Shown piece after piece: positions 1-8,522 of a stretch of DNA of 64,000 nt (positions are counted from its first letter, which is position 1; each line of letters starts with the position of its first letter). The notes beneath the pieces are model-generated. The model worked only from the letters and a program-made list of their open reading frames with translations. It did not search any database and had not been told where the DNA came from. Source of the stretch: Aquabacterium lacunae (lineage in GTDB: Bacteria; Pseudomonadota; Gammaproteobacteria; Burkholderiales; Burkholderiaceae_C); contig NZ_SIXI01000001.1 in assembly GCF_004310865.1 (NCBI RefSeq), positions 744,001 to 808,000 of the forward strand, given 5' to 3'. Position numbers and translations under genes: made by a program.

Positions 1-16
1 AGAAGCGGGCCTTCAT

Positions 17-355
17 GTGTCGATGCGGCAGCCTTTGGCCATCAGCTGGCATGTCTGCCGTGTGGCCGACAGATTTGAGGGCTTCGATCCGTCGCAGTGT
101 TTCACGCCGAACTGGCTGCAGCTGACGTCAGACGGGTACCTTCAACTGCCGCGAACGAACGCACTGGGTGTTTTGGCTGGCGCTCATCGCCTGGCCTATT
201 CCATGTATGTGGGGCGATTGAGCAAATACGACGTGGTCGAGCAAAAGTGCGGCAACCAGCTGTGCATCTGCCCATTTCATCTGAGCATCACAGGCCGCAT
301 CAGCCAGCTGGATTGGGAACAGCGTTACGACGGGCGTTTCAAGAAAATCGTCTGA
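17..355 (+). CDS. HNH-like endonuclease-type small protein
   Basis: A 112-residue protein whose middle part, roughly residues 57-90, has HRLAYSMYVG followed by CGNQLCICPFHL. This resembles the HR-aY...G...H.C.n..C.nP.HL core of phage and homing-type HNH nucleases. The usual His before the first Cys pair is replaced (EQKCGN), so catalytic competence is doubtful. The frame opens with GTG at 17 and ATG at 23. No stop lies between base 1 and this point, so the gene may begin outside the window. It sits beside a replication protein and a restriction system, which suits a mobile-element gene. The family call is by motif only. Confidence 0.5.
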   Translation: MSMRQPLAISWHVCRVADRFEGFDPSQCFTPNWLQLTSDGYLQLPRTNALGVLAGAHRLAYSMYVGRLSKYDVVEQKCGNQLCICPFHLSITGRISQLDWEQRYDGRFKKIV

Positions 356-913
356 CTGCAGGGCGATTGCATGGCGCACAGCACACTGCTGCTGTGCCTG
401 CAGCAGATATTTGTAAAGACGGGCCGCGTTTTGGCGCCCTCTCGCTATACAGGTCATGCGAGATTGCGCCCCTCACCTCACTGAGGCCACTTGGCCCCAC
501 TCCATCTGCCAAACGGCCAGATGGAGAGCTTGCTGCCGATCATCGGTGACATCCGTCAGATTGCCGCATGGGAATGGTTTTCACACCATTCCCTTGACTA
601 CTCGCGCGCAAAAACACCGCCGCCTGATGACATTCAAAGCCTGCCTGGATCGAAGAAAACGATCAGCGAATGTCGTCACGAGAGCCGCTTGCAACCCTGC
701 TCGATGTTGGGCAGCCAGGTGTCATTCACACGCGCGCCGCGCACGACATCACTTGCTTGGACTTTCTGAATCCCATTTTCTCGGCTCGAAATCGCACGCC
801 GGCATTCCACAAACCACTCACGGTGCCGGCAGTGGTGAATTGCGAGTTGAAGAGCGAGCGTGCAGCCGCAGGCTCGTTCCAACCTACTCGAATACCCGAA
901 TCGGACTGTCAAC
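356..913. other. Stretch without a convincing gene
   Basis: About 560 bases between the HNH-like gene and the replication protein. The open frames here overlap in several phases, have no recognisable motifs and look random. It probably holds the upstream region of the replication gene. No clear repeat or terminator was seen. Confidence 0.5.
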
Positions 914-1636
914 ATGACCAAAGAAAAAAATCCCCCTGCTCATGGCAGCAAAGAATTTCTTGAGCTTGTCAACAAGAACGAATCAAGTCAGAAAATCAGC
1001 CGGATCAAGAACATGCAAGCCAAGCTGAGAGCTGTGACGAAGCAGCATTTCCGCATTGCAAAAGAACAGCGTCTTTCGGCCTTGGCCCTCACCCTCACCC
1101 TTCGAAAAGGTGAAAACCCTCAAGGCAAGCAGATTTCGCAATTCATGGACAGATTGCGAAAGCACTTCAAAGGTCATGTCCCTGTGCTGCCCTACACGTG
1201 GGTTCTGGAAAAAGGTGGGCAGTTCCATTACCACCTGACGGTGTGGTTGCCTCGCGGCAAGAAGATCTCTCACGCGGACCTCGAACGCTGGTGGCCCCAC
1301 GGTTTCACGCACACCGAGATGTGCCGCGACCCTGAGGGTTGGACCCGTTACATGCGCAAATCGCCCACCAAAGATGACCTGCCCAAAGGCATGCGCGCCT
1401 ATGGCTACGGCGGCATGGACCCAGATGCCAAGGTGGCGGTTCATGACCAATGCCTGCCGCAATGGGTCAAGAAAATGGCCCCCTTCTTGAGCAGCCTTCG
1501 GCGGTGCCCCGGCGGTTACATCGACACGATGAACGGTGTGATCTACCAATGCCCCGTGATGTGGACAAGCAAAGGATTTGTCGCCAAATTCTCAGAACCA
1601 ATGCGTGCGCCGGCGCCATTGCCTGTCACCGCGTGA
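914..1636 (+). CDS. HUH-type rolling-circle replication initiator-like protein
   Basis: About 240 residues from the ATG at 914; an upstream in-frame start at 860 adds 18 unconvincing residues. It carries the HUH signature FHYHLTVWLP, preceded by a beta-strand-like LALTLTLRKG, and further on GWTRYMRKS, which fits the catalytic Tyr plus Lys (YxxK) of single-strand endonucleases. Such proteins nick one strand to start rolling-circle replication of plasmids or filamentous phages, or to mobilise DNA. The C-terminal part has GYIDTMNGVIYQCPVMW and no visible helicase domain. It stands alone with no phage structural genes nearby, so it is probably a relic or an element-encoded replication gene. It converges on hsdR. 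Confidence 0.7.
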   Translation: MTKEKNPPAHGSKEFLELVNKNESSQKISRIKNMQAKLRAVTKQHFRIAKEQRLSALALTLTLRKGENPQGKQISQFMDRLRKHFKGHVPVLPYTWVLEKGGQFHYHLTVWLPRGKKISHADLERWWPHGFTHTEMCRDPEGWTRYMRKSPTKDDLPKGMRAYGYGGMDPDAKVAVHDQCLPQWVKKMAPFLSSLRRCPGGYIDTMNGVIYQCPVMWTSKGFVAKFSEPMRAPAPLPVTA

Positions 1637-1694
1637 TTGGAGCGCTTGCTGTTGCACAGACCTCGCCTTTGCCAGATGAATCATGCCGGGCTCA

Positions 1695-4600
1695 TCACAG
1701 GCTTTGCCTGTTGACGTGTGCACTTCGAGCCCCCTTGCTCCGCAGTGCCTCGTACAACTCGGCAGGCCCCAGCAAGAGCCCCTTGAGCCCCTGGCGAACC
1801 TTCTCGGAATCCAGTGCCTGCTTGCTCATGGTCGAGAAGGCATCGAATGCATCGATGATGGCATTGAGCTGCTCTGACGTGAAATCTGGTGAGTTGCTGA
1901 ACTGCTCTTTCGTGTTGTTCATCGCCTGTTGAACCAGCAGTTCCGACTCCATCATCTTGCCCTTGATGTTGTCCACGAAAGCCAGCATGTCATGGTCGGT
2001 GAGTTCGCCATCAAACAGGCCGTTCAACTTCTGCACAATTTCAGACAGCTTGATCTTCTCCTTGTCCTGGATCTGGCCTGAGCCAGACGCCGTCATCGGG
2101 TCAAGCTTGTAGTCACCGTCCGTCTCACCCAGCACCAAAGCTGGGCCGCCTTGCTTCTTCAGCTTGTGGTGCGTCAGGCTCACCTTGGACAGATCCACCC
2201 CTTCGCGCTCTTTGCCAAAGTCGAGCAGTGGCATCAGGCGCTTGAAGAAGATGGCACGCTTTTCGATGGCCGTGTTGCCGTAGTCGAACATCTGCGACAG
2301 GAAGGCATACACCCGCACAAAAGTGCCCAGGTCGCGCTTGAACAGCGTGAGCGCCTCCAGCTCATCCTTCGCGGCCTGGCCATCAGGGCCCAGTTCGCCA
2401 CCGGGCAGCTTCTCTGATGCGGTTTTGAATGCCTCGCTGGCCGCTTTGAAGCGCTTGAGCAGCCGGTCGGCCACGGGCTCGATGGCTGCCACCAGTTGCG
2501 CTTGCGTGGCCTTGGGGTTCAGCTCCACCTGCACCACGCGCTCCACCTCGAAGTCGTCGTAGTGGCCGGTGGCGTCCAGCTTGGCGCGCAGGTCAAAGAT
2601 CAGGTTGGGGTCGGTCACACCAGCCAGCTCTGCCGTCTCGTAATAGGTCTGGAAGGCGGCCAGGATCTCTTGCGGGTCGTTGGCGAAGTCGAGGATGTAG
2701 GTGGTGTCTTTCAGGCCATGTGCGCCGTTGTATGCCCGATTCAGGCGCGACAAGGTCTGCACGGCCTGAATGCCGGCCAGCTTCTTGTCCACGTACATGC
2801 CGCACAGCAAGGGCTGGTCAAAACCCGTCTGGAACTTGTTGGCCACCAGCAGGATCTGGAACTCGTCGGTGGCAAAGGCGTCTCGGATGTCGCGGCCTTT
2901 CAAACCTGGGTTCAGCTGGGTGCTGTTTTCGGTCACGGGCTCGGGCAAGGCCTTGGGGTCATTCACCTCACCTGAATAAGCCACCAGAGTGCCCAGTGTG
3001 TAGCCCTGGGCTTTGATGTACTCGTCCACCGCCAGCTTCCAGCGCACGGCTTCCACGCGGCTGCCCACCACCACCATGGCCTTGGCATGGCCCTTGAGCA
3101 GCGGTTGCACGTTTTCCAGGAAGTGCTCCACCACCACCTGCACCTTCTGGGCGATGTTGTAGGGGTGCAGGCGCACCCAGCGCATCAGGCCCTTGAGGGC
3201 TTCGCTGCGCTCCACCTCTTTGTCATCCCACTCCTTGCCGTTGTGGGCCAGCTTGAAGGCCAGCTTGTACGAGGTGTAGTTCTTGAGCACGTCGAGGATG
3301 AAGCCCTCTTCGATGGCCTGGCGCATCGAATAGACGTGGAACGGTGCGGGCAGGTTGTCAGGCCCGGCCGGTAAATCAGGGTTGGGCCTGCGGCCAAACA
3401 GCTCCAGCGTCTTGGCCTTGGGCGTGGCGGTGAAGGCCACATAGGTCACGGCCGATGCGGTGCCTGCCACGCCAGCCTTGGCGCTCATCTGCGCGGCCAG
3501 GATGTCTTCGGTGCCCACCTCGCCGCCATCGGCCAGGTCTTGTAGCTCTTGCGCGCTGAGCACCTGCTTGAGCTTGCCTGCGGCCTCGCCGGTTTGCGAA
3601 CTGTGGGCCTCGTCGGCGATCACGGCAAAGCGCTTGCCTTGTGTGGCGGCCAGCTCTTGCACGGCCTTGAGCGCAAACGGGAAGGTCTGGATGGTGCACA
3701 CCACGATCTTCTTGCCGCCTGACAGGGCCTCGGCCAGCTCGCCGCTTTTGCTCTGGCTTTCGCCCTTGATGGTGGCCACCACGCCCGCCGTGCGCTCGAA
3801 GTCGAAGATGGCTTCCTGCAGCTGAGTATCAAGCACGGTGCGGTCGCTCACCACCAGCACGGTGCTGAACAGCTTGTTGTTGGCTGCGTCGTGCAGGTCT
3901 GCCAGGAAATGCGCCGTCCAGGCAATCGAGTTGGTCTTGCCACTGCCCGCACTGTGCTGAATCAGGTACTTCTGGCCCACACCTTCGGTCAACACGGCTT
4001 GAACCAATTTTCGGGTGGCGTCGAGCTGGTGGTAGCGCGGGAAGAGATAGCCCACGGGGCGTTTTTTGTCGTCCTTCTTGGTCACCAGGTAGCGGGCAAT
4101 GATCTCCAGCCAGCTGTCGCGCTGCCACACCTGTTCCCACAGGTAGTGCGTGCGGTGGCCTTTGCCATTGGGTGGGTTGCCCGCAGCACCGTGGTCGCCC
4201 ATGTTGAAGGGCAGAAAGTACGTGCTGGGCCCTTGCAGCCTGGTTGTCATCATCACCGTGCGGTTGGTGACGGCAAAGTGCACCAGCGCCCCACGGGGAA
4301 ACTCAAGCAGTGGCTCTGCAAAAGCTTTGCCTTTTGGCTTGGGGATGCGGTCGAACTTGTATTGGTCCACCGCCTCGTTCATGCCCTGTGTGAACTCGGA
4401 TTTCAGCTCGGCCGTGGCCACCGGTATGCCGTTGAGGAACAGCACCAGGTCGATGATGTCATCGTGGTTGGTGCGCACCTGGCGCACCACGCGAAGCCGA
4501 TTGGCTGCGTATCGGGCCTGCAGCTCGGGGTTCATGGCCAGCGCGGGCTTGAACTGCGCGAGCTTCACCGGGCCCTTCGGGCCCATCAACTCCAGGCCCA

Positions 4601-4865
4601 CGCGCAGCACATGCAGGGTGCCCTGGTCGTCCAGCAGCTTGCGCAGGCGGTCCAGCAGTGTGGCTTCGGCATTGGCGCCATGCGCCTTGACGATGGCGGC
4701 CCAGGCGTCGGGCTGGCTCTCTTGCACCCAGGCCATCACGTCGGCGGGGAACAAGGCGCGGGGCGTGTCGTAGCCTTTGGCATCGCCTTCTGCATAGAGC
4801 CAACCGTTGGCCGCCAGGTGGTTGCAGATGTCGTTTTCGAATTCGATTTCTTTGTGCAAGGCCAA
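1695..4865 (-). CDS. hsdR: Type I restriction enzyme, R (translocase/nuclease) subunit
   Basis: A full-length HsdR of 1056 residues. The N-terminal nuclease domain shows the PD-(D/E)XK pattern, with DLVLFLNGIPVATAELK at about residues 140-155. The SF2 helicase core follows, with Walker A HSAGSGKTNS near residue 308 and the DEAH box IADEAHSSQ near 418, and further motifs such as VANKFQTGFDQP. With HsdM and HsdS it forms the complex that translocates unmodified DNA using ATP and cleaves at a distance. It is the last gene of the operon, 24 bases after fic and separated from hsdS and hsdM by fic and one unknown gene. No frameshift or missing motif is seen. Confidence 0.95.
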   Translation of the reverse strand: MALHKEIEFENDICNHLAANGWLYAEGDAKGYDTPRALFPADVMAWVQESQPDAWAAIVKAHGANAEATLLDRLRKLLDDQGTLHVLRVGLELMGPKGPVKLAQFKPALAMNPELQARYAANRLRVVRQVRTNHDDIIDLVLFLNGIPVATAELKSEFTQGMNEAVDQYKFDRIPKPKGKAFAEPLLEFPRGALVHFAVTNRTVMMTTRLQGPSTYFLPFNMGDHGAAGNPPNGKGHRTHYLWEQVWQRDSWLEIIARYLVTKKDDKKRPVGYLFPRYHQLDATRKLVQAVLTEGVGQKYLIQHSAGSGKTNSIAWTAHFLADLHDAANNKLFSTVLVVSDRTVLDTQLQEAIFDFERTAGVVATIKGESQSKSGELAEALSGGKKIVVCTIQTFPFALKAVQELAATQGKRFAVIADEAHSSQTGEAAGKLKQVLSAQELQDLADGGEVGTEDILAAQMSAKAGVAGTASAVTYVAFTATPKAKTLELFGRRPNPDLPAGPDNLPAPFHVYSMRQAIEEGFILDVLKNYTSYKLAFKLAHNGKEWDDKEVERSEALKGLMRWVRLHPYNIAQKVQVVVEHFLENVQPLLKGHAKAMVVVGSRVEAVRWKLAVDEYIKAQGYTLGTLVAYSGEVNDPKALPEPVTENSTQLNPGLKGRDIRDAFATDEFQILLVANKFQTGFDQPLLCGMYVDKKLAGIQAVQTLSRLNRAYNGAHGLKDTTYILDFANDPQEILAAFQTYYETAELAGVTDPNLIFDLRAKLDATGHYDDFEVERVVQVELNPKATQAQLVAAIEPVADRLLKRFKAASEAFKTASEKLPGGELGPDGQAAKDELEALTLFKRDLGTFVRVYAFLSQMFDYGNTAIEKRAIFFKRLMPLLDFGKEREGVDLSKVSLTHHKLKKQGGPALVLGETDGDYKLDPMTASGSGQIQDKEKIKLSEIVQKLNGLFDGELTDHDMLAFVDNIKGKMMESELLVQQAMNNTKEQFSNSPDFTSEQLNAIIDAFDAFSTMSKQALDSEKVRQGLKGLLLGPAELYEALRSKGARSAHVNRQSL

Positions 4866-4888
4866 CGTTGACTCCCTGTGGTTGGTGC

Positions 4889-6403
4889 TCAGTTTTCTTC
4901 TTGATCGTCGTCGTCCAGCGGCTGGCCTTGCATCGCGCGGCTGACCGCCTGCTCAATGGCGTCCAGCACATGCGCCTGCACCCTTTCGGCATATCGCTTG
5001 CGCCGGTTGTTGGACAGCGAACCGCCATTCTGAAAGATCGTCACGATCAGGTTGGCCAAATCGCTGCCGCGCAGGTCATGGCGTTCGTTGATGTGGCGCT
5101 TCACCTTGTCAAACAGCCCCAGGAACTCCACCTCTTGGCGCATGTGCGTGTCCAGCGAGGCCTCGGCCATGGCCAAGGTGAAGGTGGCTGCCTCGCTCAG
5201 GTCCATGTAGCGGAACCACGTGTCTGCTTCGGGGGCCCATTCGTAGGTGTAGTGGTCATCGCCCCCCCAGGTCACCTGGCACAACTGGCGGGCCGGCTTG
5301 CTGAAGGTGGTGAGCGCATGCAGGTAGTCGGCCTCGTGCTTCTTCATGGCCACCGAGATGGGCAGCAAAAATTGCAGTGGCAAGCGGCCCGACTGGCCCA
5401 GGCAATGGTGGATCAGGTAGCGCGACAAACGCCCATTGCCGTCCATGAACGGGTGGATGAACACGAACGCGAACGACACCACCGCGGCATGCACCAGGGG
5501 GTCCAGCCCTGCCGCCCGCTGGTTGGTCAGGCGCATCAGCCCATTCATCAGGGCCACGGCCAGCTCAGGCTCGGGCGGCACGTAGGTCACGCCTGCGGCA
5601 CCGGGCACATCCCGCTGCAGGCGGTTCTGCTCGGTGCGGAATTGAACGGCTTTGTCAAACGGGTTGGAGATGACGGCGTTCTGCAACTCCACCAGCCATT
5701 CTTCGGTGAGCGGGCGCTGCTCATGGGCGCGGCGCAACAGGGCCGCAAACCGCTCGGCCTTGTCTGCTGTGGGTGCCTCGCCCTCGATGGCGAACGAGCC
5801 CTCGGTCTCGCTCAGGTAGGCCCAGTTCAGGGCGCGCTCCAGCATGGCCTCGCCCACGGCTTCAGCGAAGGCTTGGGCTTGCCCCAGGATGTCTTTGTCG
5901 ATGAGCGCCATCAGTGCCGGTGTTTTGCGCACCACCGGGCAGAAATGCAGATCACCCAGGCCATTGAACTCGATGCGCCAGCGGGCATCTCGCTGGGCGG
6001 GGCCGACAAAGTATTGCGCCGGTTCAAACAGAGGGGCATAAGCGGCGGCGACGCCAGGCTCACCCAGGCCGGGCAGCCGCTGCTGATGCCAGGCTTCCCA
6101 CAGGTGGCCCAGCTTTCGGCCATAGATGCTGTTGGGCGTGGCCTGCACCCAGGCCGCCAGCTCAGCCGGGGGGATGCGCTTGAGGGCACTGACCAGCAAG
6201 TCGAGCCTGACACCCTCGTGCTTGAGGGCAAACAAGGCCTGCTGCAGCAAGGTGGGCTCAGGCGCCAGCTTGTGCGGCACCAGCAAGGCGCCGTCTTCCA
6301 GCCGCTCGATGCGGTTGACTGGCGCCAGGCGAGCGCGCTGCTTGCCCAGGAAGTCTGGGGCCCCCACCGCGTTCTGGATCCAGGCGTAGCCAATGTCGCT
6401 CAT
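4889..6403 (-). CDS. fic: Fic-domain AMP-transferase, class II autoinhibited type
   Basis: A 504-residue Fic protein. The catalytic loop reads HPFMDGNGRLSRYL, a full HPFx(D/E)GN(G/K)R motif with the catalytic His, so it should transfer AMP (or another nucleotide moiety) to a target hydroxyl. Upstream, near residue 195, SFAIEG matches the inhibitory (S/T)xxxE(G/N) helix, placing it among proteins inhibited by their own N-terminal part. The C-terminal ~70 residues (DLRGSDLANLIVTIF...SNNRRKRYAERV) look like a winged helix, so it may bind DNA. It lies between the hsdS side and hsdR. The 285-base gap before it carries an ordered repeat array, suggesting its own regulated promoter. The target is unknown. 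Confidence 0.88.
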   Translation of the reverse strand: MSDIGYAWIQNAVGAPDFLGKQRARLAPVNRIERLEDGALLVPHKLAPEPTLLQQALFALKHEGVRLDLLVSALKRIPPAELAAWVQATPNSIYGRKLGHLWEAWHQQRLPGLGEPGVAAAYAPLFEPAQYFVGPAQRDARWRIEFNGLGDLHFCPVVRKTPALMALIDKDILGQAQAFAEAVGEAMLERALNWAYLSETEGSFAIEGEAPTADKAERFAALLRRAHEQRPLTEEWLVELQNAVISNPFDKAVQFRTEQNRLQRDVPGAAGVTYVPPEPELAVALMNGLMRLTNQRAAGLDPLVHAAVVSFAFVFIHPFMDGNGRLSRYLIHHCLGQSGRLPLQFLLPISVAMKKHEADYLHALTTFSKPARQLCQVTWGGDDHYTYEWAPEADTWFRYMDLSEAATFTLAMAEASLDTHMRQEVEFLGLFDKVKRHINERHDLRGSDLANLIVTIFQNGGSLSNNRRKRYAERVQAHVLDAIEQAVSRAMQGQPLDDDDQEEN

Positions 6404-6427
6404 GTCAGCAAGGGCCTTTCGGGCAGG

Positions 6428-6598
6428 AAAATCTTCAGATTCAAAGAATTATCCTCAGAAACCTTGCTTGCAATGATTTTTTCTTCAGGCCACACAACAA
6501 GCCACCAGATCCCATGGGCGCCGGCCAGCGCGCAAGAAAAATCTTCAGTCAACCAATTTTTTCATCAGAAATTGGCCAGTTATGAACTTTTTATTCAG
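6428..6598 (-). promoter_or_regulatory. Helically phased operator-like repeat array upstream of fic
   Basis: Six copies of a motif that reads CTGADGAWWWW on the minus strand end at plus-strand positions 6438, 6458, 6488, 6548, 6568 and 6598. The spacings are therefore 20, 30, 60, 20 and 30 bases, all whole multiples of 10, which puts every copy on one face of the helix. The array is two identical triplets offset by 110 bases. The second copy overlaps GGATAAT, a possible -10 box for fic, with TTGCAA upstream at a shorter than usual distance. A cooperative repressor, possibly the Fic protein's own winged-helix end, is the natural inference. Confidence 0.65.
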
Positions 6599-6688
6599 AC
6601 AGCTTGCCGCTAGAACCGGCTTCAGCTGATCGCCAGCCATCGAGTGCAAGGCCATGGGCTCACCTGTGTGATGTTTGTTTTCGTGTTT

Positions 6689-7177
6689 TCAAGCTGCGCG
6701 CTCGGCTGCTTTGCAGATTCGGTGCCAGCTGTACGCCGCTTCGATGCCAAGGGCCAGATGAAGCAGTTTGCAGAGGTGGTCATTGGGTTCCGGGTGGCCG
6801 TGGGCCGCCTCCAGCAAGTCCCTGAAGAAGCAATCCATGACCTCGGCCCAGTGCGAGATGTCCCGCCCGAATGCATTGCACACTTGGACCAGTTCTGCCT
6901 GAAGCGCCTCCAGCTGATGCAAGGGGAATTGCTGCTCACGTTCAGGCATGCCAGATTTGGCCAGAACAAGCAGGCCATCGGCCATCCATAGACCAAACCC
7001 ATGCCGCGCGGCTGACACCAGCAAGCCTGGCTGCGAACGCCAGCGCTCGGCGGCCTTTGCAGTAAGACCCAACATCATCGACACGGCCTTGAGGGTATCG
7101 GGCAGTTCATCTTCGCTCGCGCAACAGGAGTACTCCAGTTGTTGCAAGAAGAGCGACGCTTCGTCTTCAAGCAGCAT
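6689..7177 (-). CDS. Unknown protein of the hsd operon
   Basis: A 162-residue, probably all-helical, soluble protein rich in Leu, Ala and Glu. I do not recognise its family. It has several cysteines (SCCASEDEL near the N-terminus, DCFFRDLL later), no signal peptide and no membrane segment. Its start overlaps the end of hsdS by 11 bases, so it is translated with the restriction operon, and a gap of about 285 bases then separates it from fic. This position suggests an accessory to the restriction system, such as a control or anti-restriction-escape factor, but nothing in the sequence fixes the function. Confidence 0.7.
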   Translation of the reverse strand: MLLEDEASLFLQQLEYSCCASEDELPDTLKAVSMMLGLTAKAAERWRSQPGLLVSAARHGFGLWMADGLLVLAKSGMPEREQQFPLHQLEALQAELVQVCNAFGRDISHWAEVMDCFFRDLLEAAHGHPEPNDHLCKLLHLALGIEAAYSWHRICKAAERAA

Positions 7178-8522
7178 GGGGTGACTCCAGCGAACGCACG
7201 TCGATCTGGCCAGTGACCGCAGCGGAGATGAGGGCGGAGCGGCGTTCCTTCAACAAAACTTGCGTTTGCTCAGCTTCGCGGATCAGAGCCAAAAACTGCT
7301 CGGACTGCTGCTTCACCCACGAGGAAATCTGGAATTGCTCGTCAAGCGGGGGCACCAAAACCGGTGTCTTTCGAAGTACTTCGAGCGTGATTTCTCTGAA
7401 CGTTGCCCCCTTGGCCATCCGGTCAAAGTATGTCTGCGCTCCGTTTCCGTTGATGAAGGCCAATAGGTATCCGGGATCGGTCTCTAGGCCAGGTGCGATC
7501 CGCGCAGTCCCTTGTGTCAAGTTAGCCCCATCAAGCTCCTTAGGCACAGGAAGACACTTTCCAACTGTTGCCCGAATCGCAATGACCAGATCACCCGCAG
7601 ACACCTTCGAACGAGCATAAGACGCATCGATTTCGGGCGATGTTTTTGGATAGCCGTCCAGCGGCAGCTCATCGCCCGCCATGTCGCTAGTTCTGATGTA
7701 TGGGATGCCGTCTTCGACATCCGGGCCAGCCTGAACGATGCCGTAAGTGACTGACGTACCGGGTTTGACGACTCGCTGAAGCCTGTTTACTTGCCAATGC
7801 TCCGGCACCTCCCCCAACCACTCGACGCCCGAATCCTTCATCGGCACCGACGGGTCCAGCCCCTTGGTCACGGCATGGGAGATGACGGCCTGGCGCTTTT
7901 CCTTGAGTAGGGTAATGAGCTGTTCTTGCTCGGCCACCAGGGCGTCGATCTTGGCGGTTTCGCGGTCGAGGAACGCCTTGATGACAACTTGCTCATCCAC
8001 GGGTGGCAAGGCAATCACGAAGTCCCGAACAAAGTCATCGGGCACACGCTTTTGCCCGCCTGCGCCATACATGCTCGCCTCGCCTTGCTGCATGAACGGT
8101 CGAGCGGTGAAGATGCGATGCAAGTAGCCGCTATCTAAATGCATCGACAATGGCCTGGCCACGATCAGCTCGGTCGTGCCAAAGCCAAGCCCACCATGCA
8201 GGCCACGCATCACAGCGCCTTTGCCGTTTTCAAAGCATGGGGTTATCTTTGCAATGGCAACATCGCCTTCAGCAAAGTACGTGTACCCGGACTCCAGTTC
8301 GCCAATGGGGCGAAGACGATCCAGCGCTAGGGAACCATCTTCGCCAATGGCCTCCATGGGCAAGAATGTGACTTCGCTGGAACGAGACAGCGCGGCCGTT
8401 TCTGACTTGCTCGGATTCAACTGCACGACTCGACGTAGCCGCTTGACAGACCAGTGCGAAGGAACAGCACCCAACCAAGCAACCCCGCTGTCCTTGTACT
8501 CCGGATACCTCGAAAAGCTCAT
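7167..8522 (-). CDS. hsdS: Type I restriction-modification specificity subunit
   Basis: A 451-residue HsdS with the usual two-fold plan. The first half begins [22 protein letters not shown], and the second half repeats it at about residue 226 with [22 protein letters not shown]. Each target-recognition domain is followed by a conserved helix block: [20 protein letters not shown] after the first and [16 protein letters not shown] after the second. It determines the bipartite DNA site recognised for methylation and cleavage. Its ATG overlaps the hsdM stop (ATGA, 8519-8522), so the two subunits are translationally coupled. Intact. Confidence 0.95.
   Translation of the reverse strand: MSFSRYPEYKDSGVAWLGAVPSHWSVKRLRRVVQLNPSKSETAALSRSSEVTFLPMEAIGEDGSLALDRLRPIGELESGYTYFAEGDVAIAKITPCFENGKGAVMRGLHGGLGFGTTELIVARPLSMHLDSGYLHRIFTARPFMQQGEASMYGAGGQKRVPDDFVRDFVIALPPVDEQVVIKAFLDRETAKIDALVAEQEQLITLLKEKRQAVISHAVTKGLDPSVPMKDSGVEWLGEVPEHWQVNRLQRVVKPGTSVTYGIVQAGPDVEDGIPYIRTSDMAGDELPLDGYPKTSPEIDASYARSKVSAGDLVIAIRATVGKCLPVPKELDGANLTQGTARIAPGLETDPGYLLAFINGNGAQTYFDRMAKGATFREITLEVLRKTPVLVPPLDEQFQISSWVKQQSEQFLALIREAEQTQVLLKERRSALISAAVTGQIDVRSLESPHAA

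Noticed and set aside
4868..6613. Plus-strand frame of 581 codons
   Set aside because: Antisense to fic, which has the intact HPFMDGNGR loop.
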